Assembly: GCF_014534745.1 (NCBI RefSeq)
Contig: NZ_JACVVP010000017.1
Coordinates: forward strand, 80,956-144,955
DNA: 64,000 bases
Direction: 5' to 3'
Source: Flammeovirga sp. EKP202
GTDB taxonomy: Bacteria > Bacteroidota > Bacteroidia > Cytophagales > Flammeovirgaceae
Shown in pieces: positions 1-8,021 of the stretch (position 1 is the stretch's first letter; each line of letters begins with the position of its first letter). A program made the translations under genes and the position numbers. The notes beneath the pieces were generated by a model, which was given only the letters and a program-made list of their open reading frames with translations, had not been told where the DNA came from and searched no databases.

Positions 1-746
1 TCATCAGCCCAGTAACTATTAATCGATAACGATTTCATATAAGCTAATGTCTCAAAAGAAACTGTTTCCAAAAGAAGGTTGTTGTTGATTTCAACACTGC
101 CAGAAACAAAGGCAAGCTTGTCAGCAACTAAAGAAGTTTGCTCAGAGTTGTCATTGTTAAACCATCCACCAGCTACAGTAAATAAGTTTTCAAAAACAAC
201 ACTGCCTTTTGCTGACGATACGACTAAATCGCCCCCTACTGTTTCTAATGCAGGAAGTGTAATATCCATTAAATTAGATAAGTGGATGTTTCCGCCTGTT
301 ACTCTTAGATTAGCTAAAGCATTCAATTGTTCCTCTGTTGTAACTAATACATTACCTGTAACAATTGAAGCTCCTTGTGCAGTGTATTGAGCAAAGTTTT
401 CAGAAGTTAATAAATCACCGTAATAAATAGAGCTACCACTTTCAGCTACTTCATCATGGATAGACTTCAAACTATCTGAGATGGTGCTGTATTGATCTGA
501 AAGTTTAGAATTTTCAGCAATGAGACTTGCCATCATGTCATCCATCTCTTGAATTTTTTCAAGTAATGTATTCTGATGTTGCTCTTTTAATGAAGCTAGT
601 TCTTTGTCTAAACTATCTAAGTTAGAGTTTAGATCTTCTACTTTACCGCTTAAGTCATCAATTTGACTTTGAATGCTGTCGTCTTGACAACTTACCATAC
701 AGCTAGAAAGTGCTAGTAATGATAGTACGAGTTTGTTGCGAAACAT
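1..746 (-). CDS. Surface lipoprotein with coiled coil and L-domain-like repeats (partial)
   Basis: The reverse strand from the ATG at 746 is open for 248 codons to the window edge, so the C-terminus is missing. The N-terminus is a short lipoprotein signal with candidate lipobox cysteines at C16 (LSSC) and C20 (MVSC). C20 is followed by QDD, which resembles the Bacteroidota lipoprotein export signal for surface display, so I infer a cell-surface lipoprotein. Residues of about 22-95 are rich in L, E, D and S in a heptad-like pattern and look like a coiled coil. From about residue 115 the sequence has repeated units of the type 'LPALETVGGDLVV', like the beta-helical receptor L-domain or leucine-rich folds seen in secreted Bacteroidota proteins. 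The function is unknown; adhesion or ligand binding is plausible. Overlapping forward frames are antisense shadows. Confidence 0.8.
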   Translation of the reverse strand, partial: MFRNKLVLSLLALSSCMVSCQDDSIQSQIDDLSGKVEDLNSNLDSLDKELASLKEQHQNTLLEKIQEMDDMMASLIAENSKLSDQYSTISDSLKSIHDEVAESGSSIYYGDLLTSENFAQYTAQGASIVTGNVLVTTEEQLNALANLRVTGGNIHLSNLMDITLPALETVGGDLVVSSAKGSVVFENLFTVAGGWFNNDNSEQTSLVADKLAFVSGSVEINNNLLLETVSFETLAYMKSLSINSYWAD

Positions 747-1233
747 AATTTAAAAAGTTTAAATAAATAGAAAGGAGTTGTATCTCTCTTTAGTAATTTT
801 TTGTAAATTTTCGTTAAAAATATGTTTCACCCTAATTTACAGTAGTCCAAGTTGTGTCACCGTTGTTATTGGCACAACTTCCATGAGTGGTACAGTTTCA
901 ATTCCACGAGTGGCACACCCTAAGTGGCTGTTAATTTGTTACTTAATAATATTTTATCTTCTATCCTTTAGTAAGGATGTTAGAAGAGGTAAATGGACTT
1001 CAAGTGACATAAAGGTAATTATTAGCTTATTCTAACATTCTAAATGATGTTTTTTAGTCAGACGATATTTACATTTGTATTTGGAGGTTTTCGACATTTA
1101 CAAGTAGAAAATCATCCCATTCAATAAGGACTAAAACCATCTCATAGCTAGTGTGTAATCATTTTGTGTAACATTTTATCCAAACTTTGATTATGATTCA
1201 CTAGGCCGTATAACTTACAAAATAATAGCATTC
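747..1233. other. Intergenic spacer between divergent genes
   Basis: This 487-bp stretch should hold the promoters of the leftward lipoprotein and the rightward AraC-type regulator. I see no convincing gene. The only longer frame starts with TTG and has no recognisable protein features. The stretch holds a repeat cluster around 851-927 (listed separately) and a TAnnTTTG-like -7 box (TACATTTG, about 1071-1078), which could serve the regulator gene although no good -33 box accompanies it. Confidence 0.6.
879..917. repeat. Two 16-bp direct repeats 23 bp apart
   Basis: TTCCAYGAGTGGYACA occurs at 879-894 and 902-917, with 14 of 16 bases identical. Each copy contains the near-palindrome CCAYGAGTGG. 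Just upstream, GTTGTG (851-856) and CACAAC (873-878) form a short inverted repeat, and GGCACA recurs at 871. The cluster lies about 320 bp upstream of the AraC-type regulator. It could be an operator or a remnant of a dispersed repeat; sequence alone does not decide. Confidence 0.6.
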
Positions 1234-2388
1234 ATGATCTTAGACAGTATTTTTCATTTATCACTACTAATTGGAGTAATATTATCTTTCTTACTTTCGA
1301 TGTACATTTTTTTTGTTCCTCCAAAAAATCCTTCTAACACCACTTTGGGAAGTTTGATTTTGGTTTGGGCTACAACAGTGTTTGTCTATGTTTTCAAGTC
1401 AGATGAGTTTTTTCTTGAATATCCTCATCTATATTCTCTCATTGATCCCATAGTACTTCTCTTTTTTCCACTGATGTATTTCTATATCAGGTTTTATTTC
1501 ACACCTGATTCAAAATGGAATTATAAGCTTTCATTTCACTTTCTCCCTGTATTCTTTTATTTCCTGGCATTTTCACCCTTTCTGATCTTACCATCACATG
1601 AGAAGGTTGAACATCTCACCAACGGATTACCAGAATGGTTTTTGCCCTACAGTTTATTTTTTGATTCTATCATCATTGTACAGGGCGTCATTTATTCTTT
1701 GAAGTCAGCAAAGATTCTCTATCAATTTCACGATACATCTAAAATCTCAGAAGACTTGAGGTGGTCTATCCGTTTCATGAAGTTTTTTATATTTAGTAAT
1801 ATCTTCCTTTGGGCTTTAGGTACGGCAGGCGTAGTACTTCAAATTCTAAAAGTACAGGTGACCATCAATTTTTTCCACTTCTTTTATTTCGGTTTAACCT
1901 GTTTAATGTTGACAATAGGTTTTTGTGCTTTTAAATGGCCAGAGCTTTTCTTACAACTAAATACAGTAATAGAGGAAGAAGCATCAATAAAAACCGTTAC
2001 TATTGACGAGCCAGCTGAGGGAATTCAAGACTTAGAGGAAAATCAAAGACTAAACGAAGAAAGTCAACTTTTGTTAGATTTGATTGAAGAGAAAAAACCT
2101 TATTTGAAGAATGATTTGAAAATGCAGGAGTTGGCAGATATCACTGATTTTTCATACAAAAAGATTTCTCAACTATTGAATAATGAATTGAATACTTCAT
2201 TTTATGAATTAATGAATGATTTTAGATTGAAAGAAGTATTGAAACTCATTGATGAAGGCAAGCATATTCAGTACAACTTACCGCACATCGGTGAACAGGC
2301 GGGTTTTAATTCTAAGACTACATTCAATAGAATATTTAAACAAAAAATAGGTCAAACACCTTCTGAATACATTAAAACACTAGGATAA
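1234..2388 (+). CDS. AraC-family regulator with N-terminal multi-pass membrane domain
   Basis: This 384-residue protein has two parts. Residues 1 to about 245 contain about seven hydrophobic segments, starting at the very N-terminus with no cleavable signal. Residues of about 285-384 are a C-terminal AraC/XylS helix-turn-helix domain ending with the typical second-helix signature GFNSKTTFNRIFKQKIG and TPSEYIK. A Glu-rich linker (about 248-285) joins them. Bacteroidota carry many such membrane-anchored AraC proteins, which are thought to sense a signal at the inner membrane and bind DNA from there. The ligand is unknown. It is transcribed away from the partial lipoprotein, with a 487-bp spacer between them, so that gene is one possible target (inference). 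No clear terminator separates it from convergent scpB 29 bp away. Confidence 0.88.
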   Translation: MILDSIFHLSLLIGVILSFLLSMYIFFVPPKNPSNTTLGSLILVWATTVFVYVFKSDEFFLEYPHLYSLIDPIVLLFFPLMYFYIRFYFTPDSKWNYKLSFHFLPVFFYFLAFSPFLILPSHEKVEHLTNGLPEWFLPYSLFFDSIIIVQGVIYSLKSAKILYQFHDTSKISEDLRWSIRFMKFFIFSNIFLWALGTAGVVLQILKVQVTINFFHFFYFGLTCLMLTIGFCAFKWPELFLQLNTVIEEEASIKTVTIDEPAEGIQDLEENQRLNEESQLLLDLIEEKKPYLKNDLKMQELADITDFSYKKISQLLNNELNTSFYELMNDFRLKEVLKLIDEGKHIQYNLPHIGEQAGFNSKTTFNRIFKQKIGQTPSEYIKTLG

Positions 2389-2417
2389 TAAGAGTAAGAG
2401 TTTTTGGGTGAAAAGAT

Positions 2418-3011
2418 TTATGAATTTGAAGGTTCTTCTGTAGTAGGTTGAACGTCGTCAGGTCCATCTCCTAAATCCTCCTCAGAAAATTCTTTTGGTG
2501 ATGGTAAATCTCTTAAAGTTGTGATACCAAAGTATTCTAAGAATTGATCAGTAGTTCCGTAAAGCATGGGTCTTCCAATTGCTTCAGACTTTCCTTTCAT
2601 TTTTACCAATCCTCTATTGAGTAGCTTTTTCATTGCATAATCACTACCTACTCCACGGATTTTTTCAATTTCCCCTTTGGTAATTGGCTGTTTATAAGCA
2701 ATGATTGATAAAGTCTCTAAGGCAGATCTTGACAAACGTTTTTTAGATCTATTTTTTAAGAAAGTATTAACTACATTACTGGTTTCTTTCTTGGTTAAGA
2801 AACTGTACCCTTCCCCACTTTTAATGACCTCAAAAGAATAATCTTTACGCTTATATTTTTTGATTAACTTTTCAATATTTTCAAGAATCATTTCTTTGGT
2901 GATTTCCTCTTCCTCGAAAGTTTCTTGAAGTGTATTTAAAATTTCGTCAACTGATACGGGTTCGTTAGAGACAAAAATTAGGGATTCAATTGCTATATCT
3001 ATTCTTTCCAT
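2418..3011 (-). CDS. scpB: Segregation and condensation protein B
   Basis: This is the ScpB kleisin-associated subunit of the SMC-ScpA-ScpB condensin, which organises and segregates the chromosome. The 197-residue product has tandem winged-helix domains. Recognisable stretches are ESLIFVSNEPVSV near the N-terminus, LSRSALETLSIIAYKQPIT and IEKIRGVGSDYAM in the middle, and LLNRGLVKMKGKSEAIGRPMLY, broken here only by my span limits. An acidic, Pro-rich tail follows. I start it at the ATG at 3011 (MERIDIAIES). A longer frame exists to a TTG at 3047, but it runs through the stem-loop terminator of the upstream gene and adds residues with no family match. scpA is not adjacent. Confidence 0.92.
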   Translation of the reverse strand: MERIDIAIESLIFVSNEPVSVDEILNTLQETFEEEEITKEMILENIEKLIKKYKRKDYSFEVIKSGEGYSFLTKKETSNVVNTFLKNRSKKRLSRSALETLSIIAYKQPITKGEIEKIRGVGSDYAMKKLLNRGLVKMKGKSEAIGRPMLYGTTDQFLEYFGITTLRDLPSPKEFSEEDLGDGPDDVQPTTEEPSNS

Positions 3012-3054
3012 AAAAAAATATGACACTTGGTATCTGTCATCAACCAAGTGTCAT
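3012..3054 (-). terminator. Rho-independent terminator of the DksA-like gene
   Basis: Perfect 11-bp arms ATGACACTTGG (3020-3030) and CCAAGTGTCAT (3044-3054) enclose a 13-nt loop. On the minus strand the stem is followed by a T run (A run at 3012-3018). It sits directly before the scpB ATG, so it separates the two leftward genes. Confidence 0.85.
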
Positions 3055-3077
3055 TAAATTAATTAATACCTTGTAAA

Positions 3078-3455
3078 TTAACTTCTTTTCAATTTAGCTT
3101 CAATCGAATGTTGTGTGTGCGGTACTGCACGTAAACGATCTTTAGAAATTAAGTTTCCAGTATCCACACATACACCGTAAGTACCATTTTTGATTCTTAC
3201 TAACGCCTTTTCTAATTGGGTTCTGTATTTTACTGTTCTGGCAGCTAACTGATTTAACTGCTCTTTTTCAAAGGCATCTGCTCCATCTTCTAGAGTTTTC
3301 CCACCTGTGTGATTAGAATCTTGACCACTAGTATCTTTGGTAATAGAATGTTTTAAATGTTCAAGTTCCTTATTAGTTCTCTCTAGCTTCTTATTTAAAA
3401 GGATTTCAAACTCCTTTAAATCTTCCGCAGAATAGCGTAATTTTTCAACTGCCAT
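3078..3455 (-). CDS. DksA/TraR-family protein with degenerate zinc finger
   Basis: This 125-residue protein resembles DksA/TraR, which bind the secondary channel of RNA polymerase and tune transcription in the stringent response. A long coiled coil (about 10-90) carries the acidic tip motif LEDGADAFE. A conserved block follows: YGVCVDTGNLISKDRLRAVP. A canonical protein would carry four zinc cysteines here, but only C96 remains; the CxxC partner is a Thr and the distal pair is replaced around PHTQHSIEAK. Loss of the cysteines is known in some DksA homologues, so it may work without zinc. It is closed by the terminator at 3012-3054. Confidence 0.85.
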   Translation of the reverse strand: MAVEKLRYSAEDLKEFEILLNKKLERTNKELEHLKHSITKDTSGQDSNHTGGKTLEDGADAFEKEQLNQLAARTVKYRTQLEKALVRIKNGTYGVCVDTGNLISKDRLRAVPHTQHSIEAKLKRS

Positions 3456-3618
3456 ATCTAAAAAACGGTTAAGGTAATATGATTTTACAAAGTTAATGAA
3501 TATAAATCTAAAAAAATCGTACCATAAGAGTATTCGAGAAAAATAAACTTAAAAAATAGAATTAAACTCATTATTATTGTGTAAATATAAACTATTAATC
3601 TGAATTCAGACTTTTTTT

Positions 3619-4491
3619 ATGAAAGAGAATATAGGAAAATATTTAGAAAATAATTTTTGGCCTAAATTATCAAAAGAGAAATTAACCACTGAGAAAAAAA
3701 AATACGAACTAGCATTACCTGCTCAAAAAAAAGTAACATTCTTCAAAAAAATAGAGGAAGAGTTTTACAAATTTGATGTAGTAAGAAAAGGGATTGTTGC
3801 TGCAAATGTACTTGCTTTCATGTATGATTCAGATGTCTCTTTCGCTTTATTTGCAGGATCAGCGATTTATCTTTTCAATCAAGCCAAGAAAATTAAAAAT
3901 ACTCCAGAGAAGGTTTTCAATCTTATCTCTGGCCATCAGATACATACAAATAATCCTACAAAAGCTTTCCAAAAAAGGTCTTTCAATTATGATCCCACTT
4001 CAATTGGTATTAATGATATACAACTAGGTTATTTGTTGGACTATGATCTAAAAACATATCAAGTTGTAGAGCACTATCAGTTGAATGCCAATAACAATGC
4101 AGAAGAAGAAAAAATTGTATTATTGTCAGGTATCAATGAGCTAGTTGTTTTTAAATATTTCGATCAAGTCAATCTGAAAATTAGAGTGACAGAAAAGGTC
4201 AATATCTATAGTATTGATGAAAGTTTAGATACTGAAATCTTATTAAAACAACAGCCAAAATCTATTCTTACCGTTAATGGCAAGAAGTTCTATCGAGATA
4301 CCAACTATGCAGGTTCTTTTTATTCATTTACCGAAAATAAAGTAACACATAAGTATGCTCGATGGGATTATTATGATGAAAGCCGTGTAGAATATATGGC
4401 AATTGAGCAGATCGGGGCTAAAAATTTCCATGCTTATATTGGTAAATTAGTGCACGAAACAGCCTTTTCTGATATTTTACCCAAGAAATGA
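3619..4491 (+). CDS. Hypothetical protein, possibly DUF4178-like
   Basis: This 290-residue protein has no signal peptide. The N-terminal third is Lys/Glu-rich and contains one weak hydrophobic hairpin (about 58-90). From about residue 125 there is a beta-rich domain with IGINDIQLGYLLDYD, a YQVVEHYQL strand, and KYARWDYYDESRVEYMAIEQ followed by FHAYIGKLV and ILP at the end. That order of motifs reminds me of DUF4178, a domain of unknown function, but this is recall from pattern and not a search result. The gene stands alone upstream of lptB, with a palindrome and a stem-loop in the gap. Confidence 0.6.
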   Translation: MKENIGKYLENNFWPKLSKEKLTTEKKKYELALPAQKKVTFFKKIEEEFYKFDVVRKGIVAANVLAFMYDSDVSFALFAGSAIYLFNQAKKIKNTPEKVFNLISGHQIHTNNPTKAFQKRSFNYDPTSIGINDIQLGYLLDYDLKTYQVVEHYQLNANNNAEEEKIVLLSGINELVVFKYFDQVNLKIRVTEKVNIYSIDESLDTEILLKQQPKSILTVNGKKFYRDTNYAGSFYSFTENKVTHKYARWDYYDESRVEYMAIEQIGAKNFHAYIGKLVHETAFSDILPKK

Positions 4492-4500
4492 CTGTTAAAA

Positions 4501-4516
4501 AAAGTTAGCTAACTTT
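4501..4516. repeat. Perfect 16-bp palindrome
   Basis: AAAGTTAGCTAACTTT is a perfect dyad 10 bp after the stop of the preceding gene. It has no loop or T run, so it is not a standard terminator; it could be a protein-binding site in the lptB leader. Confidence 0.5.
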
Positions 4517-4549
4517 AAGGTTAGTCAACCACCAAAAAATTATATTATT

Positions 4550-4591
4550 TTTGAGGGAAAATTTGAGCAATACCTATTATATTTCCTCAAA
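4550..4591 (+). promoter_or_regulatory. Stem-loop in the lptB leader
   Basis: TTTGAGGGAAA (4550-4560) pairs with TTTCCTCAAA (4582-4591) with one bulged G. The structure ends about 30 nt before the lptB ATG and lacks a T tract. It may be a leader hairpin or a weak end for the upstream gene; the assignment is uncertain. Confidence 0.4.
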
Positions 4592-4621
4592 TAAAAATTT
4601 AGAAGATATTATTTTTATATA

Positions 4622-5362
4622 ATGATACTAAAAGCAGATAATCTTATTAAGCAGTACGGTAAGCGTACAGTAGTTAATGATGTTTCTATTCAAGTAGAGC
4701 AGGGAGAAATTGTTGGTTTGTTAGGACCAAACGGTGCTGGTAAAACTACATGTTTCTATATGATTGTTGGGTTGATTAAGCCAAACAATGGAGAGATTCA
4801 TCTTGAAACAGAAAATATCACGACACTTCCAATGTTTAGACGTGCTCAGAAAGGCGTTGGTTACTTAGCTCAAGAGCCATCGGTTTTTAGAGGATTGACT
4901 GTTGAAGAAAATATTATGTTGCCTTTAGAAATGGAGAAAATTTCTAAAGAAGAGAAAAAACAAAGAGTAGAAAACCTATTAAATGAATTTTCTCTTACAC
5001 ATGTTCGTGATAACTTAGGTATGTCTCTTTCAGGTGGTGAAAGAAGAAGAACAGAGATTGCACGTACATTGGCAACAAACCCAAGTTTTGTACTTCTTGA
5101 TGAACCTTTTGCTGGTGTTGACCCTATCGCCGTAGAAGAAATTCAAAGAATTGTTTACAACTTGAAAAAGAAAAATATTGGTATTCTTATTACTGACCAC
5201 AACGTAACGGAGACTTTATCAATTACTGATAGAGTTTATATCTTACAAAGTGGTGTTGTATTTAGAGACGGTACTCCTGATCAGCTTATCAATGACCCTG
5301 AGGTTAGAAAAGCTTACTTTGGTGAATACGCTGAATACAAAAAGAAAGATTTTTCTGAGTAA
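4622..5362 (+). CDS. lptB: LPS export ABC transporter ATPase LptB
   Basis: LptB is the cytoplasmic ATPase of the LptB2FGC complex, which extracts lipopolysaccharide from the inner membrane and drives it across the Lpt bridge. The 246-residue length matches the family. Walker A is GPNGAGKTT (35-43), the signature is LSGGERRR (about 136-143), and Walker B is FVLLDEPFAGVDP, followed by the switch histidine in LITDHNV. The wording LSGGERRRTEIARTLA with FAGVDPIAV is typical of LptB rather than of other ABC ATPases. The gene is single here; no lptF, lptG or lptA lies next to it. A terminator follows at once. Confidence 0.95.
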   Translation: MILKADNLIKQYGKRTVVNDVSIQVEQGEIVGLLGPNGAGKTTCFYMIVGLIKPNNGEIHLETENITTLPMFRRAQKGVGYLAQEPSVFRGLTVEENIMLPLEMEKISKEEKKQRVENLLNEFSLTHVRDNLGMSLSGGERRRTEIARTLATNPSFVLLDEPFAGVDPIAVEEIQRIVYNLKKKNIGILITDHNVTETLSITDRVYILQSGVVFRDGTPDQLINDPEVRKAYFGEYAEYKKKDFSE

Positions 5363-5381
5363 GAAAGCCATAAATCATGAT

Positions 5382-5410
5382 AAGGACGCTCAGTTGGGTG
5401 TCCTTTTTTT
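5382..5410 (+). terminator. Terminator of lptB
   Basis: The stem begins AAGGAC and closes with GTCCTT, with further pairs inside it (including one G-T pair). It is followed by a run of seven T, 20 bp after the lptB stop. Confidence 0.75.
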
Positions 5411-5567
5411 GATACCCAAAATTTTAATATTACTTTAGTAGTTAGCTTGAAACTAACAAGATGGACAAACATCAACAGTAGTAACTCATTTTTTAAATAC
5501 CTGTGATATGTTGGGTTGCTATGGTATAGGTTAGTTTCTTTAATGATCTAGAACTATCTTTTATTAT

Positions 5568-7079
5568 ATGGAAATACTTACTTCTGCTATTAGCTGGATT
5601 TCAAAGAGAAGAATGCATCAGATTGAGCATTTTATGATGCATCCTATAGAAGTGCAAGATCACCTATTTAATGATTTGGTATCGAGTGCTTCCAAAACAG
5701 AATGGGGTAAGAAATATGGCTATAGTTCCATTAAGAATATTAATACTTTTGACGAAAGGGTTCCAATTTCAACCTATGAAGATTTGAACCCCTATATTGA
5801 AAGAATGATTCGTGGAGAACAAAACATCTTATGGCCTACTAAGATTACTGATTTTTCTAAATCATCAGGAACTACAAATGCTAGGAGCAAGTTTATTCCA
5901 GTTTCAAAAGAAGCACTAGAAGACTGTCATTATAAAGCAGGAAAAGATTTGGTGACAATATACCTCAATAACCATCCGAACTCTAAAGTAATGTTTGGAA
6001 AAAGTTTGGGAATTGGAGGTAGTATTCAGAAAAATCACCATTATAATGATAGTTTATTGGGCGACGTTTCTGCTATTATCATGAAGAACCTCCCCTTTTG
6101 GGCTGAATTTATGAGAGCTCCTAACTTGGAGGTAGCATTGATGGATGAATGGGAATCCAAGATTCAAAGGATTGCAGAAACAACAATAGAAAAAAATATT
6201 ACAAGTATTGCCGGGGTTCCTACTTGGACATTGGTTTTATTTGAAAAAATATTAGAACAAACAGGCAAATCTTACTTGTCAGAAGTTTGGCCTAACTTAG
6301 AGGTGTTTTTCCACGGAGCAGTAGCTTTTGGACCTTACAGGGAAACATTTAAAAAGCTGATTGGCAGAGATGATATGCAATTCATGGATGTCTATAATGC
6401 TTCTGAAGGTTTCTTTGGTATTCAGGATACCACTAACGACGATGAACTTTTATTACTTTTGGATTATGGTGTATTTTATGAATTTATACCTATGTCTGAG
6501 TTTGATAAAGAAAACCCGAAAGTAATACAGTTGGCAGATGTTGAAATTGGGAAAAACTACGCCATTGTCATTACTACAAACGCAGGTTTGTGGAGATATT
6601 TGATTGGAGATACCGTTCGATTTACATCAAAATATCCTTATCGAATAAAAATATCTGGTCGTACTAAACATTTCATTAATGCTTTTGGAGAAGAAGTAGT
6701 GATAGAAAATGCAGAGGAAGCCATAAAAGCAGCATGTAAAGCAACCCAAGCTGAGGTTAGGAACTTTACAGCTGCGCCAGTTTATCTACAGGAAGGACAG
6801 AAAGGTGGTCACGAGTGGGCCATCGAATTTAAACATACCCCTAATGATCAGCAATTGTTTATTGAAACACTTGATAAAAAATTAAGAGAGGTCAATTCAG
6901 ATTATGATGCAAAGCGTTATAAAGACATTGCTTTAATTGCACCAAAAATTCATTTTCTGGAACCTAAATCTTTCTATAATTGGATGAAATCAAGAGGCAA
7001 GTTAGGGGGACAAAATAAAGTACCGAGATTGGCTAATCATAGAGAATATTTAGACTCTTTATTAGCTTCATTAAAATAA
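5568..7079 (+). CDS. GH3-family acyl-adenylating enzyme
   Basis: This 503-residue protein belongs to the GH3 family, relatives of the plant auxin and jasmonate amidosynthetases. These enzymes adenylate a carboxylic acid with ATP and pass the acyl group to an amino acid. The AMP-binding signature is SKSSGTTNARSKFIPVS (about 98-114). Other family marks are VFFHGAVAFGPYRE, NASEGFFGIQD, AGLWRYLIGDTVRF and GRTKHFINAFGEEV. Full length is retained, so it should be active. The bacterial substrate is not known. Only 6 bp separate it from purU, so the two are probably co-transcribed. Confidence 0.88.
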   Translation: MEILTSAISWISKRRMHQIEHFMMHPIEVQDHLFNDLVSSASKTEWGKKYGYSSIKNINTFDERVPISTYEDLNPYIERMIRGEQNILWPTKITDFSKSSGTTNARSKFIPVSKEALEDCHYKAGKDLVTIYLNNHPNSKVMFGKSLGIGGSIQKNHHYNDSLLGDVSAIIMKNLPFWAEFMRAPNLEVALMDEWESKIQRIAETTIEKNITSIAGVPTWTLVLFEKILEQTGKSYLSEVWPNLEVFFHGAVAFGPYRETFKKLIGRDDMQFMDVYNASEGFFGIQDTTNDDELLLLLDYGVFYEFIPMSEFDKENPKVIQLADVEIGKNYAIVITTNAGLWRYLIGDTVRFTSKYPYRIKISGRTKHFINAFGEEVVIENAEEAIKAACKATQAEVRNFTAAPVYLQEGQKGGHEWAIEFKHTPNDQQLFIETLDKKLREVNSDYDAKRYKDIALIAPKIHFLEPKSFYNWMKSRGKLGGQNKVPRLANHREYLDSLLASLK

Positions 7080-7085
7080 CTAAAC

Positions 7086-7958
7086 ATGAAACAACAAACA
7101 CAACCGAAGACGGCCATCTTATTGATGCATTGTCCGGATCAAAAGGGAATTATATCATATACAACTCAATTTATTCACGAAAACCAAGGCAATATCATTT
7201 ACCTTGATCAGTATGTAGATCGTGAAGTGGGACGATTTTTTATGAGAGTTGAATTTGAAATTGATTCTTTTTTAATTCCAGAAGATAAAATTAGAGATTA
7301 TATAGAGACACTTTTAGCAAAGAAGTTTGATATGACTTTGAAACTTTATTTCAGTGATCAAAAGCCTCGTATGGCACTCTTTGTCACAAAAATGTCTCAC
7401 TGTTTATATGATATTTTATCAAGAACAGATTCAGGTGAGTTACAAGCTGAAATTCCGATGATTATTAGTAATCATGAGCACTTGAAAAAAGTAGCGGATA
7501 AGTTTAAGATTCCTTTTTTCCATTTTGCAATGAATAAGGAAAATAAAAAGGAACAAGAAGCTGCTCAGTTAAAATTAATGAAAGAACATAACATTGATTT
7601 TGTTGTTTTAGCGAGATATATGCAAATTCTTTCCCCAGAATTTATTAAGAGTTATCCTGATAAAATCATCAATATACATCACTCTTTCTTACCAGCATTT
7701 GTAGGGGCAAAACCTTATCACGCAGCACATGAAAGAGGTGTGAAAATTATTGGAGCTACTTCTCACTACGTAACTTCAGATTTGGATGCAGGTCCAATCA
7801 TTGAGCAAGATGTGGCGAAAGTAAGTCATAAAGATACCGTGAAAGAGTTGATCCGTAAGGGTAAAGATTTAGAAAAAATTGTTTTATCGAGAGCACTTTA
7901 TCAGCATGTCAATAGAAAGCTGATGACCTATAAAAATAAGACAATCATATTTGATTAG
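7086..7958 (+). CDS. purU: Formyltetrahydrofolate deformylase
   Basis: PurU hydrolyses 10-formyl-tetrahydrofolate to formate and tetrahydrofolate, balancing one-carbon pools and supplying formate for PurT. The 290-residue protein has an N-terminal ACT-like regulatory domain (about 8-85, beginning ILLMHCPDQKGIISY) and a formyltransferase-fold catalytic domain. The catalytic triad is visible: N196 and H198 in NIHHSFLPAFVGAKPY and D234 in SDLDAGPIIEQ. It lies 6 bp after the GH3-family gene and is closed by a strong bidirectional terminator shared with greA. Confidence 0.95.
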   Translation: MKQQTQPKTAILLMHCPDQKGIISYTTQFIHENQGNIIYLDQYVDREVGRFFMRVEFEIDSFLIPEDKIRDYIETLLAKKFDMTLKLYFSDQKPRMALFVTKMSHCLYDILSRTDSGELQAEIPMIISNHEHLKKVADKFKIPFFHFAMNKENKKEQEAAQLKLMKEHNIDFVVLARYMQILSPEFIKSYPDKIINIHHSFLPAFVGAKPYHAAHERGVKIIGATSHYVTSDLDAGPIIEQDVAKVSHKDTVKELIRKGKDLEKIVLSRALYQHVNRKLMTYKNKTIIFD

Positions 7959-7960
7959 TA

Positions 7961-8004
7961 AAAAATAAAGGGTGATACATTCATTTGTATCACCCTTTAT
8001 TTTT
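7961..8004. terminator. Bidirectional terminator between purU and greA
   Basis: Perfect 19-bp arms (7961-7979 and 7986-8004) enclose a 6-nt loop. The stem core is GGGTGATACA, and its A/T ends supply a T run on both strands. It sits between convergent purU and greA. Confidence 0.92.
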
Positions 8005-8021
8005 ATGCTTTGAATCGGAGA

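Noticed and set aside
79..390. A 103-codon forward frame with a protein-like length
   Set aside because: It is antisense to the lipoprotein coded on the minus strand from 746, which has a signal peptide and coherent domains.
778..1035. An 85-codon forward frame in the spacer before the AraC-type gene
   Set aside because: It starts with TTG, has no recognisable feature, and spans repeat sequence; it is best read as intergenic.
3012..3047. A longer N-terminus for ScpB
   Set aside because: The extension starts with TTG and lies inside the terminator of the upstream gene; family similarity begins at the ATG at 3011.
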